The position numbers and the translations under genes are program-made. The notes below the pieces were generated by a model, which was not told where the DNA came from, made no database searches, and saw nothing but the letters and a program-made list of their open reading frames with translations. Source: Lentisphaerae bacterium GWF2_57_35 (GTDB lineage: Bacteria > Verrucomicrobiota > Kiritimatiellia > CAIQIC01 > GWF2-57-35). Taken from it: DNA of 63,476 bases. This document shows, piece after piece, positions 41,561-50,100 of the stretch. Where the stretch lies: contig MHBK01000073.1 in assembly GCA_001804865.1 (NCBI GenBank), positions 1-63,476 on the forward strand. The letters run 5' to 3'. Each line of letters starts with the position of its first letter. Position 1 is the stretch's first letter.

Positions 41561-42214
41561 ATGTTTCATCGATGTGCCTGGCTTTTGGTTGTCTTATGGC
41601 CCTGGGCGGCCGCATGGAGCGCGGAAAATCCCGAGATTCCATACGCCGCCGCTCAAACCGGTCTGAATCGTTATCTTGCGGCCATGCCGCCCGCGGAAAC
41701 GGCGTTGTATGGCGTGCCCGCAGGAACGGGCCGCACCGCCATTACGTTGGGAGAGCCTTTCCAAGTGTTTGTACCTTCACCCTCCACATTAACCCAGTGG
41801 ACTCCGACCACCCCTATCAACGGCCTTTGGGAGGAAACGACGGCCTGGTGGTTTCCCATCCTGGTCCAGGGAGAAATGACCGCGCTGCTGATCGTGGATC
41901 GAATGGATTCCGAATGGCGAGCGGTATCGTTTGGCCGGGCGGAGATGGCCAAGGCCATCGGCCAGGTGGAAAAACAATGGGCTGGAAATCCGAATGGGCG
42001 GCCGCAATGGATCATGATCCCTCAGGCCGCGCAGTTGCTTTATCATATTCCCGGCCAGGCGCCGGATAATCTCACGCGGGCAGCCATTCCGAATTTGAAC
42101 AACAAAGGCTCGTTAACACGGGCCGTGGACGTCATCCCATCCGCACGAAACGCGGCGGCAAAAAATATCGCTGCGTACAAAGCGGCCGCTTCCGCACAGA
42201 AGGCGTCGCCATGA
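41561..42214 (+). CDS. Secreted protein of unknown function, coupled to a cysteine protease gene
   Basis: 217 residues with signal peptide (AWLLVVLWPWAAAWSAE). The mature domain contains AAQTGLNRYLAAMPPAETAL, LGEPFQVFVPSPSTLTQW, WFPILVQGEMTALLIVDRMD, WRAVSFGRAEMAKAIGQVEK and PQWIMIPQAAQLLYHIPGQ. There are no cysteines in the mature part. I cannot place the family. Its stop overlaps the ATG of the secreted papain-like protease (ATGA), so the pair is co-translated. A protease inhibitor, pro-domain in trans or chaperone is possible, by analogy with secreted cysteine proteases that are made with a partner, but this is inference only. Confidence 0.65.
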   Translation: MFHRCAWLLVVLWPWAAAWSAENPEIPYAAAQTGLNRYLAAMPPAETALYGVPAGTGRTAITLGEPFQVFVPSPSTLTQWTPTTPINGLWEETTAWWFPILVQGEMTALLIVDRMDSEWRAVSFGRAEMAKAIGQVEKQWAGNPNGRPQWIMIPQAAQLLYHIPGQAPDNLTRAAIPNLNNKGSLTRAVDVIPSARNAAAKNIAAYKAAASAQKASP

Positions 42215-43134
42215 AAGGACTCGCCGCCATTCTAATGGTCGCCGGCGCGCTCAGTTTGAGCACGGCTAAAGCGGGCGTGCTGAATGTCCGCCAGATCTAC
42301 CAAATTGAAACCGAATGGTGTTGGGCGGCGTCCTGTCAAGCCGTCTTGGAATTCTATGGTTTGGTCCAGACGCAAACCAACCTGGCGAATTACGGCACGG
42401 GCGGAGCCAACGTTTGGAATTATCTTTGGGGCTCCGGAATGGAGCCCGACGGGATTTTCCGCCGGGGATGCGATCTCATTTTGAATCAATTCGGCAGCGT
42501 GGCGGGCTCGGGATTAACAGGATATTTGACGGCCATTCAACTTCAAAACGAAATCAATGCCGCCCGTCCCGTCATCATCAATTGGGAATGGAATGCCGGC
42601 GGCGGGCACATCCTGGTGGCGCGCGGCATGGTCTCGAACAATGTCTATCTGATGGATCCCTGGTATGGGCCCAGCATCGACGATTACAATTGGGTGCGCA
42701 CGGGCGACGGGCATTCCTGGGAATGGACGCTGCAACTCAGCACCGCGAGCCTGGCCACGAACGGAGTGCCGCGTTGGTGGCTTGGCATCTACGGCTTGAC
42801 CAACAATTGGAATGCCGCCGCCCTGGCCGATCAGGATGCCGACCACGTGACGACGTGGGAGGAATACGTGGCCGACACCAATCCCACCAACGCGAACAGC
42901 TACTTTCGCGCCGGCCTGCAAGCCGCCGCCAATGGGCAAATAGCCATCGCCTGGCAGAGCTCATCCAATCGGCTGTACACTCTTCAAATCCAGACCAATG
43001 CCATTTCCCAGCCCGGCTGGGGGAACGTGACGGGATGCATTCAAACCAACGGACGCGGCGGGACGATGTCCGTCACGAATCTTCCGGCCGCCGACTCGTC
43101 CTGCTACAGGCTTTTGGTTGCAACACCTCCGTAG
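42211..43134 (+). CDS. Secreted papain-fold cysteine protease with TDP linker and C-terminal module
   Basis: 307 residues with signal peptide (AAILMVAGALSLSTAKAG). The protease domain resembles papain-like/C39-like bacterial proteases: IETEWCWAASCQAVLEFYG (catalytic Cys), NAGGGHILVARGMVSNN (catalytic His) and YLMDPWYGP (Asp/Asn). Around residue 210 the linker ADQDADHVTTWEEYVADTNP is a degenerate calcium-loop/TDP element. The last 80 residues are the shared C-terminal module (LYTLQIQTNAISQPGWGN to SSCYRLLVATPP). It probably acts outside the cell or at the surface. Translationally coupled to the unknown secreted protein upstream. Confidence 0.82.
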   Translation: MKGLAAILMVAGALSLSTAKAGVLNVRQIYQIETEWCWAASCQAVLEFYGLVQTQTNLANYGTGGANVWNYLWGSGMEPDGIFRRGCDLILNQFGSVAGSGLTGYLTAIQLQNEINAARPVIINWEWNAGGGHILVARGMVSNNVYLMDPWYGPSIDDYNWVRTGDGHSWEWTLQLSTASLATNGVPRWWLGIYGLTNNWNAAALADQDADHVTTWEEYVADTNPTNANSYFRAGLQAAANGQIAIAWQSSSNRLYTLQIQTNAISQPGWGNVTGCIQTNGRGGTMSVTNLPAADSSCYRLLVATPP

Positions 43135-43148
43135 GCATTTCCTCGGGC

Positions 43149-43278
43149 GCATCTTGACACGGCCCCCGCGCATACGAATAAGTATCCACGTCCTTACGGA
43201 CGCGGCTACGTAGCCGCCGGCGTAAGCCGGTGGTTTCTTTCCAGTGCCAGACGTTGAGGAGGGGCAGCGTCAAGATGC
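43149..43278. repeat. 130-bp inverted-repeat element
   Basis: Outer arms GCATCTTGAC (43149-43158) and GTCAAGATGC (43269-43278) enclose the GTAGCCGCCGGCGTAAG element at 43206-43233 and a short GTCCTTACGGAC hairpin. It fills most of the gap between the protease and rubrerythrin genes. Confidence 0.6.
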
Positions 43279-43390
43279 ACCCGACTTCCCTCGCAAACAA
43301 AACTCATGCTTTACATCGACCGCCAAGGAATGCCAAATTAGCCGGGCTTTTCATAAGCTGAAACAACAACGCACAAAGAAGGAACACCGT

Positions 43391-43891
43391 ATGTCCACCC
43401 AAGATAATCTCAAAGCCGCCTTCGCCGGCGAAAGCCAGGCCAACCGGAAGTATCTAGCCTTTGCCAAGAAGGCGGAAGCCGACGGCAAGCCGGGCATCGC
43501 CAAACTGTTTCGCGCCGCGGCAGAAGCGGAAACCATCCATGCCCACGCGCACCTGCGCGCGATGAAAGGCATCGGCACGACGGCGGAGAATCTCCAGGCG
43601 GCCATCGAAGGCGAAGGCTACGAATACACAAAGATGTATCCGCCTTTTCTCGCCGAAGCCGAAGCGGAAAAAAACATGGCGGCCGTGGTTTCCTTCAAAA
43701 ACGCCCTGGCCGTCGAGAAGGTGCACTTCGATCTTTATTCCCAGGCCGCGGAAGCTTACAGCGCGGGCAAGGATCTTGATGCGCAGGCTTTTTACGTCTG
43801 TTCCATTTGCGGGCATACGGTTGCCAACGGCGCACCGGATAAATGCCCGGTCTGCGGCGTGGCCCACGACAAGTTTTTTGAGGTGAAGTAG
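43391..43891 (+). CDS. rbr: Rubrerythrin
   Basis: 166 residues from ATG 43391 with AAGGA upstream. The N-terminal ferritin-like domain has FAGESQANRKYLAFAKKAE, a second Glu in FRAAAEAETIHAHAHLRAM, YEYTKMYPPFLAEAEAE and AEKNMAAVVSFKNALAVEKV; C-terminal rubredoxin domain CSICGHTVANGAPDKCPVCG. It reduces hydrogen peroxide with electrons from rubredoxin or NADH-rubredoxin oxidoreductase. The next gene encodes such a reductase 38 bp downstream. Confidence 0.96.
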   Translation: MSTQDNLKAAFAGESQANRKYLAFAKKAEADGKPGIAKLFRAAAEAETIHAHAHLRAMKGIGTTAENLQAAIEGEGYEYTKMYPPFLAEAEAEKNMAAVVSFKNALAVEKVHFDLYSQAAEAYSAGKDLDAQAFYVCSICGHTVANGAPDKCPVCGVAHDKFFEVK

Positions 43892-43929
43892 AGTTGGTTA
43901 ACCCAAATCGGCAGGGAGCGCTGACGACT

Positions 43930-45282
43930 ATGAAAAAATCCTGGATTTGCACCATTTGCGGATTTGTTCATGAAGGCGACGCTCCCCCTGAAATTTGCGT
44001 CGTCTGCGGAGCGGGCGCCGAGGCCTTTCAGCCGGAGGACCAGGCGGAGACCGCGGCGCCGGTCAACGCCGATATTCGGCGCGTTGTCGTGGTAGGCGGA
44101 GGCGTAGCCGGAGTGTCCGCTGCCGAAGCGGCGCGCAAGCAGGCGCCGGAGGCGGAAATCGTCTTGTTCTCCGCTGAAGAACATCTGCCCTACTACCGCA
44201 TCAACCTGAGCCGTTACCTGGCGGGCGAGATAACCAAGGACGAGCTTCCCATTCATCCGGCCGGCTGGTACGAGGAAAACCGGATCGATTTTCGCGGCGG
44301 CGTACCGGTCGCACAATTGAATGCCGCCGACCGGTCGGTGTCCGGCGCCTTCGGCGTCGAGCGCGCCGATGCGATCGTCCTGGCTGTGGGCGCCCAGGCG
44401 TTTCGGCCTCCGTTCGAAGGCTCGCAGCAGGATGGCATTTTGACCGTCCGCACGATCGAAGAAGCGGACCGCGTGCTGGAGTGGGCGCGAAACGGCAAGG
44501 AAATCGTCTGCATGGGCGGCGGCATCCTCGGCATCGAAGCCGCCGGCGCCATCGCCCGGCAGGGCGCCTCGGTGACCTTGCTCGAAGCCCTCGATTGGCT
44601 GATGCCCCGGCAGTTGAATAAGAAGGCTTCCGACAAGCTCGCGGCATTCATGCTAAACCAGAAGATTCGATTTCAAGCGGCTTTCCGCACCCGCTCCATT
44701 ACCCGCGCGAACGGGCGCTTCGTCATCGCCGCGGAAGACGGGAGAGTCGTTCAGGCGGATCATATCGTCATCACCGCCGGCATCCGTTCTTCTCTGGCCC
44801 TGGCTAAACAGGCCGGCCTGGAAACAAAGACCGGCATCCTGGTGAATTCGCGCCTGCAAACCTCGGCGCCCGGTCTTTACGCGGCAGGCGACGCAGCGGA
44901 ATTCCAGGGCGTCGTCAGCGGGCTTTGGACCGTGGCGCAATATCAAGGCGTCATGGCCGGCGCGAACGCTGCCGGCGCCAGCCAGACGTTTGGCGGAATT
45001 CCCCGCTCCAATGCGCTCAAGGTGCTGGGCGTGGAGCTCATGAGCATCGGCGCCTTCGAACCGGCCGACGACGGCGACGTGGTGATCGAGGCGGAATACG
45101 ACCACTCCTACGACCGTTTTGTGTTCCAACAAAACCGCCTCGCCGGCGCCATCCTGCTCGGCGATTCGTCCGTCGGGACGGCGGTGAAAAAAGCCATCGA
45201 AGAGCAGCGGGATTTAAAGAATCTCCTGCATGCCCGGCCGACAGCGGAGCAGGTGCGAGTCGCGCTGAAAACGCTTATGTAG
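43930..45282 (+). CDS. Rubredoxin-fused NAD(P)H:rubredoxin-type FAD oxidoreductase
   Basis: 450 residues from ATG 43930. The N-terminal about 45 residues are a rubredoxin-like domain with CTICG and CVVCG pairs. It is followed by an FAD-binding oxidoreductase of the NADH:rubredoxin oxidoreductase (NROR) branch: VVVVGGGVAGVSAAEAARKQ, FSAEEHLPYYRINLSRYLAG, a second nucleotide fold IVCMGGGILGIEAAGAIARQ and the FAD closing motif GLYAAGDAAEF. It should pass electrons from NAD(P)H to rubredoxin domains, feeding rubrerythrin (encoded just upstream) and the flavodiiron protein at 40367. The stop sits at the start of the palindrome that fills the gap to the next gene. Confidence 0.92.
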   Translation: MKKSWICTICGFVHEGDAPPEICVVCGAGAEAFQPEDQAETAAPVNADIRRVVVVGGGVAGVSAAEAARKQAPEAEIVLFSAEEHLPYYRINLSRYLAGEITKDELPIHPAGWYEENRIDFRGGVPVAQLNAADRSVSGAFGVERADAIVLAVGAQAFRPPFEGSQQDGILTVRTIEEADRVLEWARNGKEIVCMGGGILGIEAAGAIARQGASVTLLEALDWLMPRQLNKKASDKLAAFMLNQKIRFQAAFRTRSITRANGRFVIAAEDGRVVQADHIVITAGIRSSLALAKQAGLETKTGILVNSRLQTSAPGLYAAGDAAEFQGVVSGLWTVAQYQGVMAGANAAGASQTFGGIPRSNALKVLGVELMSIGAFEPADDGDVVIEAEYDHSYDRFVFQQNRLAGAILLGDSSVGTAVKKAIEEQRDLKNLLHARPTAEQVRVALKTLM

Positions 45283-45331
45283 GGGCTGCGCTTGCCTCAG
45301 CCCGCGGGCTGAGGCAAGCGACGCCCCTACA
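45278..45331. terminator. Long palindrome exactly filling the gap between convergent stops
   Basis: TGTAGGGGC...CGCTTGCCTCAGCCCGC pairs with its complement almost perfectly from 45278 to 45331. It overlaps the stop codon at 45280 and abuts the convergent stop at 45332. Presumably a bidirectional terminator recruited from a palindromic repeat. Confidence 0.7.
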
Positions 45332-47059
45332 TCACCGCACCGCCCGAATGCGGTAAAACGAGTTGGTGAGGCTTTCCAGCACGTTGAACGAGTTCGACAC
45401 GGAGGTGGGGGGCGTGTTGGTGTAGACGAGTTTCCAATCGTTGGAAAACAGATTGGCGCTCATTTCCAAGTATTGGAAAACCCCGGTCCCGCCGGTCCAG
45501 GCCAGGCGTTGGAGCCCGGCGTCGAGTTGCAGGGCCTCTAAGCGTAGAAAAGAGGCGGCTCGGGTTGGATCGGTATCCGCCGCATATTCCTGCCAATCCA
45601 GCCAGGCGTCCTCGTCGTAATCCGTGGTATTCGTCGCGGTGGTCAAATCGCCGAACCACGCCAGCTCCCATGCATCCGGCATCTCGTCCTGGTCGCTGTC
45701 GGTTCGCGCAATGGAGACGGTCGTGAGGCGGTTTGAGCGGATATCCACCTGGACCAGAACAGCGGTATTCGAACCGCCGGCATAGTCGTATTGCGCCAGC
45801 ACCGCGCCTCCGGTCACGACATAGCCGTAGCGGGCGCTGCGCATGTGAAACCGGACTCGGCCATCCCAGAAATCGAACGGCAGGCTGTTGGTGATAACCA
45901 CGGTGTTGCTGCAGGCGGCGCCGTCGTTGGCCACGCGATAGGCGCAGGCGACATGGGGCGCGCCCCAATCGCCGACGGCGTTGAACCGCGTGCCGGCCGG
46001 ATGGCTGGCGGCGCCCGGACACAGCCAGTTGGAGCCGCTCTTGTAAAAGGTTAGCAGGGACGCTCCGCCATAGTTGCAAGCCGGGCCGGAGGACAACACC
46101 GGATACGGCGAGCTTTGCAGCGTCGAAAAAGAGTGATTGTGTCCGACCAACATCAGGTCCGGATACTGCCCCGCCGTCGGCGCAAAGAAGTACGGGTTCT
46201 TCCCGTCGCCGTTGGAGTTGTAGTGCTGGCCGATCAGTCGATAGGCAATGTTCGAGTCGGCAAACGCTGCCGCGTAGTCGTTGGTGAACCAGGCCCGCAT
46301 CTCGTTGCCCCGGGTGTCGTTCATGCAAAGGTAAAAGGAGCCCATGGTCAGGGAATAGGCCGCCTGGCCGACATTGGTTTTCCAGTGGCCGAAATCGCCG
46401 CGGTCGTTATTGCCTCGGGTGATCAGCAGCGGCGGGCCAAAGGCGGCGATGGCGTTGAGGTACGCGGCGTACCGGTTGGCGGTGTCCACGTCGCCGTCGT
46501 CGATTTCGTCCCCGGTGTTGAAAATAAAGCGGGGATTGATCAGGCTGAACACGGGCGCGTGCCAGGAAAGCTCCTGAAGGCTCCCGTAAGGCGAGTTTTG
46601 TCCGCTGCCCGACAGCGCATTGGAGCCGCTGATCTGCGGGTCGGCATAATGCAGCAAATAGAAATTGGTTTCCAGCACCGGCGCCAAGCTCACCGCGCGC
46701 CGGTTTGTGGCGGCGCCGGCCGCCGCATGACGCACTTCCAGAGAGAACAGCTCCGGAGGCGCTTCGGACGGAGTCCGCACCTGCAATCGGTAGCCGACGA
46801 GTGAGCGGTTGTAGACCTCCAGCCCATAGTCGACCTGCTCCACCACGCTGTTCGACCAAGCCCGCAGATCGTTCCCCAGGATCACGCTCCAGCCGTTCGA
46901 GGAAAGCCCAGCCGGCGCGAGAATCTCCACGCCAAACGGCTGTCCGGGTTCGGAAAATTCCGTCACGCCGGCTTTGGGGCGGAAAATTTCAAGCCCCCGG
47001 CTGCTGCCGGCCGACAGGCTCAGGCATAACCAGATGAATAGCCAATGAATCGTGCGCAT
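45332..47059 (-). CDS. Secreted metallophosphoesterase with TDP linker and C-terminal module
   Basis: 575 residues from ATG 47059 (GGCGGA upstream). Signal peptide WLFIWLCLSLSAGSSRG. After an N-terminal Ig-like region (residues 25-130), a calcineurin-like phosphoesterase domain: LLHYADPQISG, FIFNTGDEIDDGD, ITRGNNDRGDF (GNxD motif) and VGHNHSFST (GHxH), all consistent with a two-metal site. Then a sandwich domain and two acidic calcium-type segments (DSDQDEMPDAWE, TDYDEDAWLDWQE) followed by AADTDPTRAASF and the C-terminal module (VFQYLEMSANLFSNDWK to SFYRIRAVR). Likely a surface or secreted phosphodiesterase or nucleotidase. Convergent with the rubredoxin oxidoreductase. Confidence 0.88.
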   Translation of the reverse strand: MRTIHWLFIWLCLSLSAGSSRGLEIFRPKAGVTEFSEPGQPFGVEILAPAGLSSNGWSVILGNDLRAWSNSVVEQVDYGLEVYNRSLVGYRLQVRTPSEAPPELFSLEVRHAAAGAATNRRAVSLAPVLETNFYLLHYADPQISGSNALSGSGQNSPYGSLQELSWHAPVFSLINPRFIFNTGDEIDDGDVDTANRYAAYLNAIAAFGPPLLITRGNNDRGDFGHWKTNVGQAAYSLTMGSFYLCMNDTRGNEMRAWFTNDYAAAFADSNIAYRLIGQHYNSNGDGKNPYFFAPTAGQYPDLMLVGHNHSFSTLQSSPYPVLSSGPACNYGGASLLTFYKSGSNWLCPGAASHPAGTRFNAVGDWGAPHVACAYRVANDGAACSNTVVITNSLPFDFWDGRVRFHMRSARYGYVVTGGAVLAQYDYAGGSNTAVLVQVDIRSNRLTTVSIARTDSDQDEMPDAWELAWFGDLTTATNTTDYDEDAWLDWQEYAADTDPTRAASFLRLEALQLDAGLQRLAWTGGTGVFQYLEMSANLFSNDWKLVYTNTPPTSVSNSFNVLESLTNSFYRIRAVR

Positions 47060-47122
47060 GGTGTTTCCGCCCCCGATCCTCACCATACAAACAAACCCGC
47101 CGCCTGTAAAAACGGCGCCCCG

Positions 47123-50100
47123 CTATTCTCTTGTCCGTATCCAGTAGAACTTCGCCTCGGCATGGTCGACGGTCGCCGTGAAGGTATTGTCCGGCGGCGT
47201 CGCCAGAATGTCGGAGCCGATGGCCACGGCATTCGCGCCGGGCAGAAGATTCGTGCTTGCCAGCACGTCGTAACGCTTGCCGCTGACGCTGCTCCAGCGG
47301 ACTGGGAACCCCTGCGCCGTAGGCATTTGTGCATGATGCGCCTCAAAGCAGGACCAGAAGCTCTTGGGATCCGTGCTGGCCAGATACTCGTCGCGGTCGG
47401 AAAATCCGTCCTGGTCGAAGTCCGAATCTTCACCGGCCGTGGCGGTGTCGCCGAACCGGTAGGTTTCCCATTCGTCCGGCATGCCGTCATGATCGAAATC
47501 GCCCGCCGGCTTGCCGACGGCCATACCGTTCAAGATGACGGAACTATAACCAAAACTCCCATATTCATCCTTGGCTCCGGAGGTCGACGAGTCGCCGAAA
47601 AACTTGCCGGAAACGTAGCGTTTGTTGGTGACGACACCCGAGCTGACGAACAGACCGGCGATGTACACGTTGGTGATCGAATCGATGCCGTTGGGCGCTT
47701 CGAGCTCCGACCATGGAATGCGGCATTCCCAACGGGTCATGAGGCGGTCGCCGGAGTCGTAGTTGCCCACGCAGGCGTTGGCGCCGGCGCCGTCGAACTG
47801 GGAGACGCGAGCCTCGTACAGCGGATCGAACGTATGGTGGGAGACATTCAGCTTAAAGACGCCCTGGCCGAATGGCATGCTGGGGTCCGCATTCAAATCG
47901 AAGTTGGTGGCCGTGCCATCGCCCCAGACGTCGCCCAAAATAATCGCAAGGTCCATCGCAGGAGAAAAAGCCACGTTGTGCATTTTGTCCAACGCGTAGG
48001 GATCGACGCCGTTGAAATTCTCCAGAGTTCCCGCGTTGCACGCGAGCGAATCGAACGCGAGGAAAACGATCATGCCATTGTTGGCGCCCACCATGTCTAC
48101 GCCTTCGCCGCCGACGTAGAAATAGGTTGCATCGTAGTTCACGTAGACGCGGCCAAAGCTGCCGAAACCGGAGCTGCCCTTCGTTTGCGCGGCGCCGCCG
48201 GTGGCGACAAAGTCGAAGTTGTCGCCGGCATTGTTTGGATTGCCCGCCTCGTTGATCGCCGGAGAGCCGTAGGCGAAACGGATGGTCGACATCGGACCGG
48301 TGTTGCACGTGGAAACAATGGCCGACCAGTTGGCGCCCGAGTTATCCACCACCGCGGCGACATCGTTGCTGAGATCGCGGAAGTTCGCGGTCACGCCCGG
48401 CGAGTCGGCCGGGACGGCAGTCTGATACGACCACATTCCGGCGCCGCCCTGCATGCGATGATGACTGTAGTGCGCCCATTGATCGAATGTCAGCGTCGCG
48501 AACACCTGGGTGGCGGCAGACAGCGCAGTGCCCTCGGCGTTGAAAGTCACGGTCAAGAGGTCGCAATCGCGCGGGGCCGCCGGATTGAAGGAGGCGACCA
48601 CGTTGGTGCTGGAACAATCGGAGACGGCGACGTTGTAGTCCTGGCCGTTGTTGCTGTCCCATATCGCGCCGCCGTTGTTGAAACAGCAGTCGATCTGGTA
48701 GACGCCGCCCGGCGGGTAGAACCAGTATTCCCACGTGCCGGCATTATTGGTCATGGCGGGATCGGGATTGGGTACGCCCTGCCAGCCGTTGTAGCCGACG
48801 TGAATGCGGAGGGGCGAGGCATTCGAAAGCACGCCCTCGTTGGGCTGGTAGCGGATCAGCACGGGATCGCAGCCGTTGGGCGCGGCCGGGCTAAAGGTCG
48901 TCGCAGACGGCGTCGAGCAATGAGAGATCGCGATTGACCAATCTTGCCCGCTGTTGTTATCCACGGTCGCGCCGTTGCGGAAGCGGATTTTTCCACCCGC
49001 GGCGCCGCCGGGAATGGCGTTGGTATAACGCCAGTAGCCGCCGGTGGCGCCGGACATCGCGTATTCGTTGGTCGTGGTCCAGTTGTCGAAGGTGACCATC
49101 AGGGTGACGGGATTGGCAGCGCTCAGGGAACGGCCGGCCGAATTGTACGTCACGACCAGCGGATCGCAGTCGCGAGGGCTGGTGGGCGAGAAAGCGACGG
49201 GCGCGCCGCCGGAGCTCTGGCCCACATAGACGTGCATGATGTCGCTGCGGTTGGTGTTGCCTTTCGTGTCGACGCCTTCGACGAAGTAATCGATCAGGAC
49301 ATTGTTCTGTCCAAGAATCGAGGCTTTGTACATTTGAGCGCGGCAAGTGGGGTTGGGCACAATGTTGTCCGGGCCTTTCACGGACGGATCCCAGGAGCCG
49401 CTCATGGTTTCGGTGTTCCAGGCATTTACGTCCGAGCCGCCGGCGTAGGTTTCGTTGTCGATCGAGGAGAGCGGATTGAACCCATCCTTGTCCGTGCGCC
49501 AGCAGAGCTTCACGGCGTTGAGTCCGCTGACATCGTCCACGTAACTCCAGACCTCGAAGTCCGAGGCGGCGGGCGAGGCCTCGTTCCACATCTTGCCGCC
49601 GGGATTGTAGAGACTGCGTTGCGGAGGGAAGATGCTCGGGCCCTTGGCGTCGACGCCTGAATGCCGGCTGATCACCTTCTGCGCTTCGGCCACGGCCATG
49701 TTGCAGGCGCGGGTCACGTTGCCGTCCCAGGGATTGGCGCGGTCCATGTCCCAGTACCAGTAGCAGGAGGTCTCGCCGTTGAGGTAAAAGTGCCAGGCCT
49801 TGGCGGTGTCGGAGCCGATGCCCCATTCCACGTCGTTCATCGAGTAGCTGTTTTCCAGGCTGTCGGCCAGGATCACGCGGTTCTGCGCCGCGACGAGCAC
49901 GGACCACGACCAGCGATCCGGGTTCTCGCCGTTGACGTACGTGGAGGAGAGCCATTTTTCGAAGTACGGCGTGCCGCCGTCGATGCCGATCCAGGAGCCG
50001 GGCTCGACGTGAATCACGTCGTTAACGTTAGGCGGATACATGTCCAAATAGTCCTGCACGGAGGCCGTATCGAAATCCGGATTGCTTTGGCACATATTCA

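Noticed and set aside
47045..48937. 630-codon open frame opposite the first GH57 gene
   Set aside because: Arg/Val/His/Ala-rich composition typical of an antisense frame; no ribosome site or domain. The minus-strand frame carries GH57, CBM and linker motifs.
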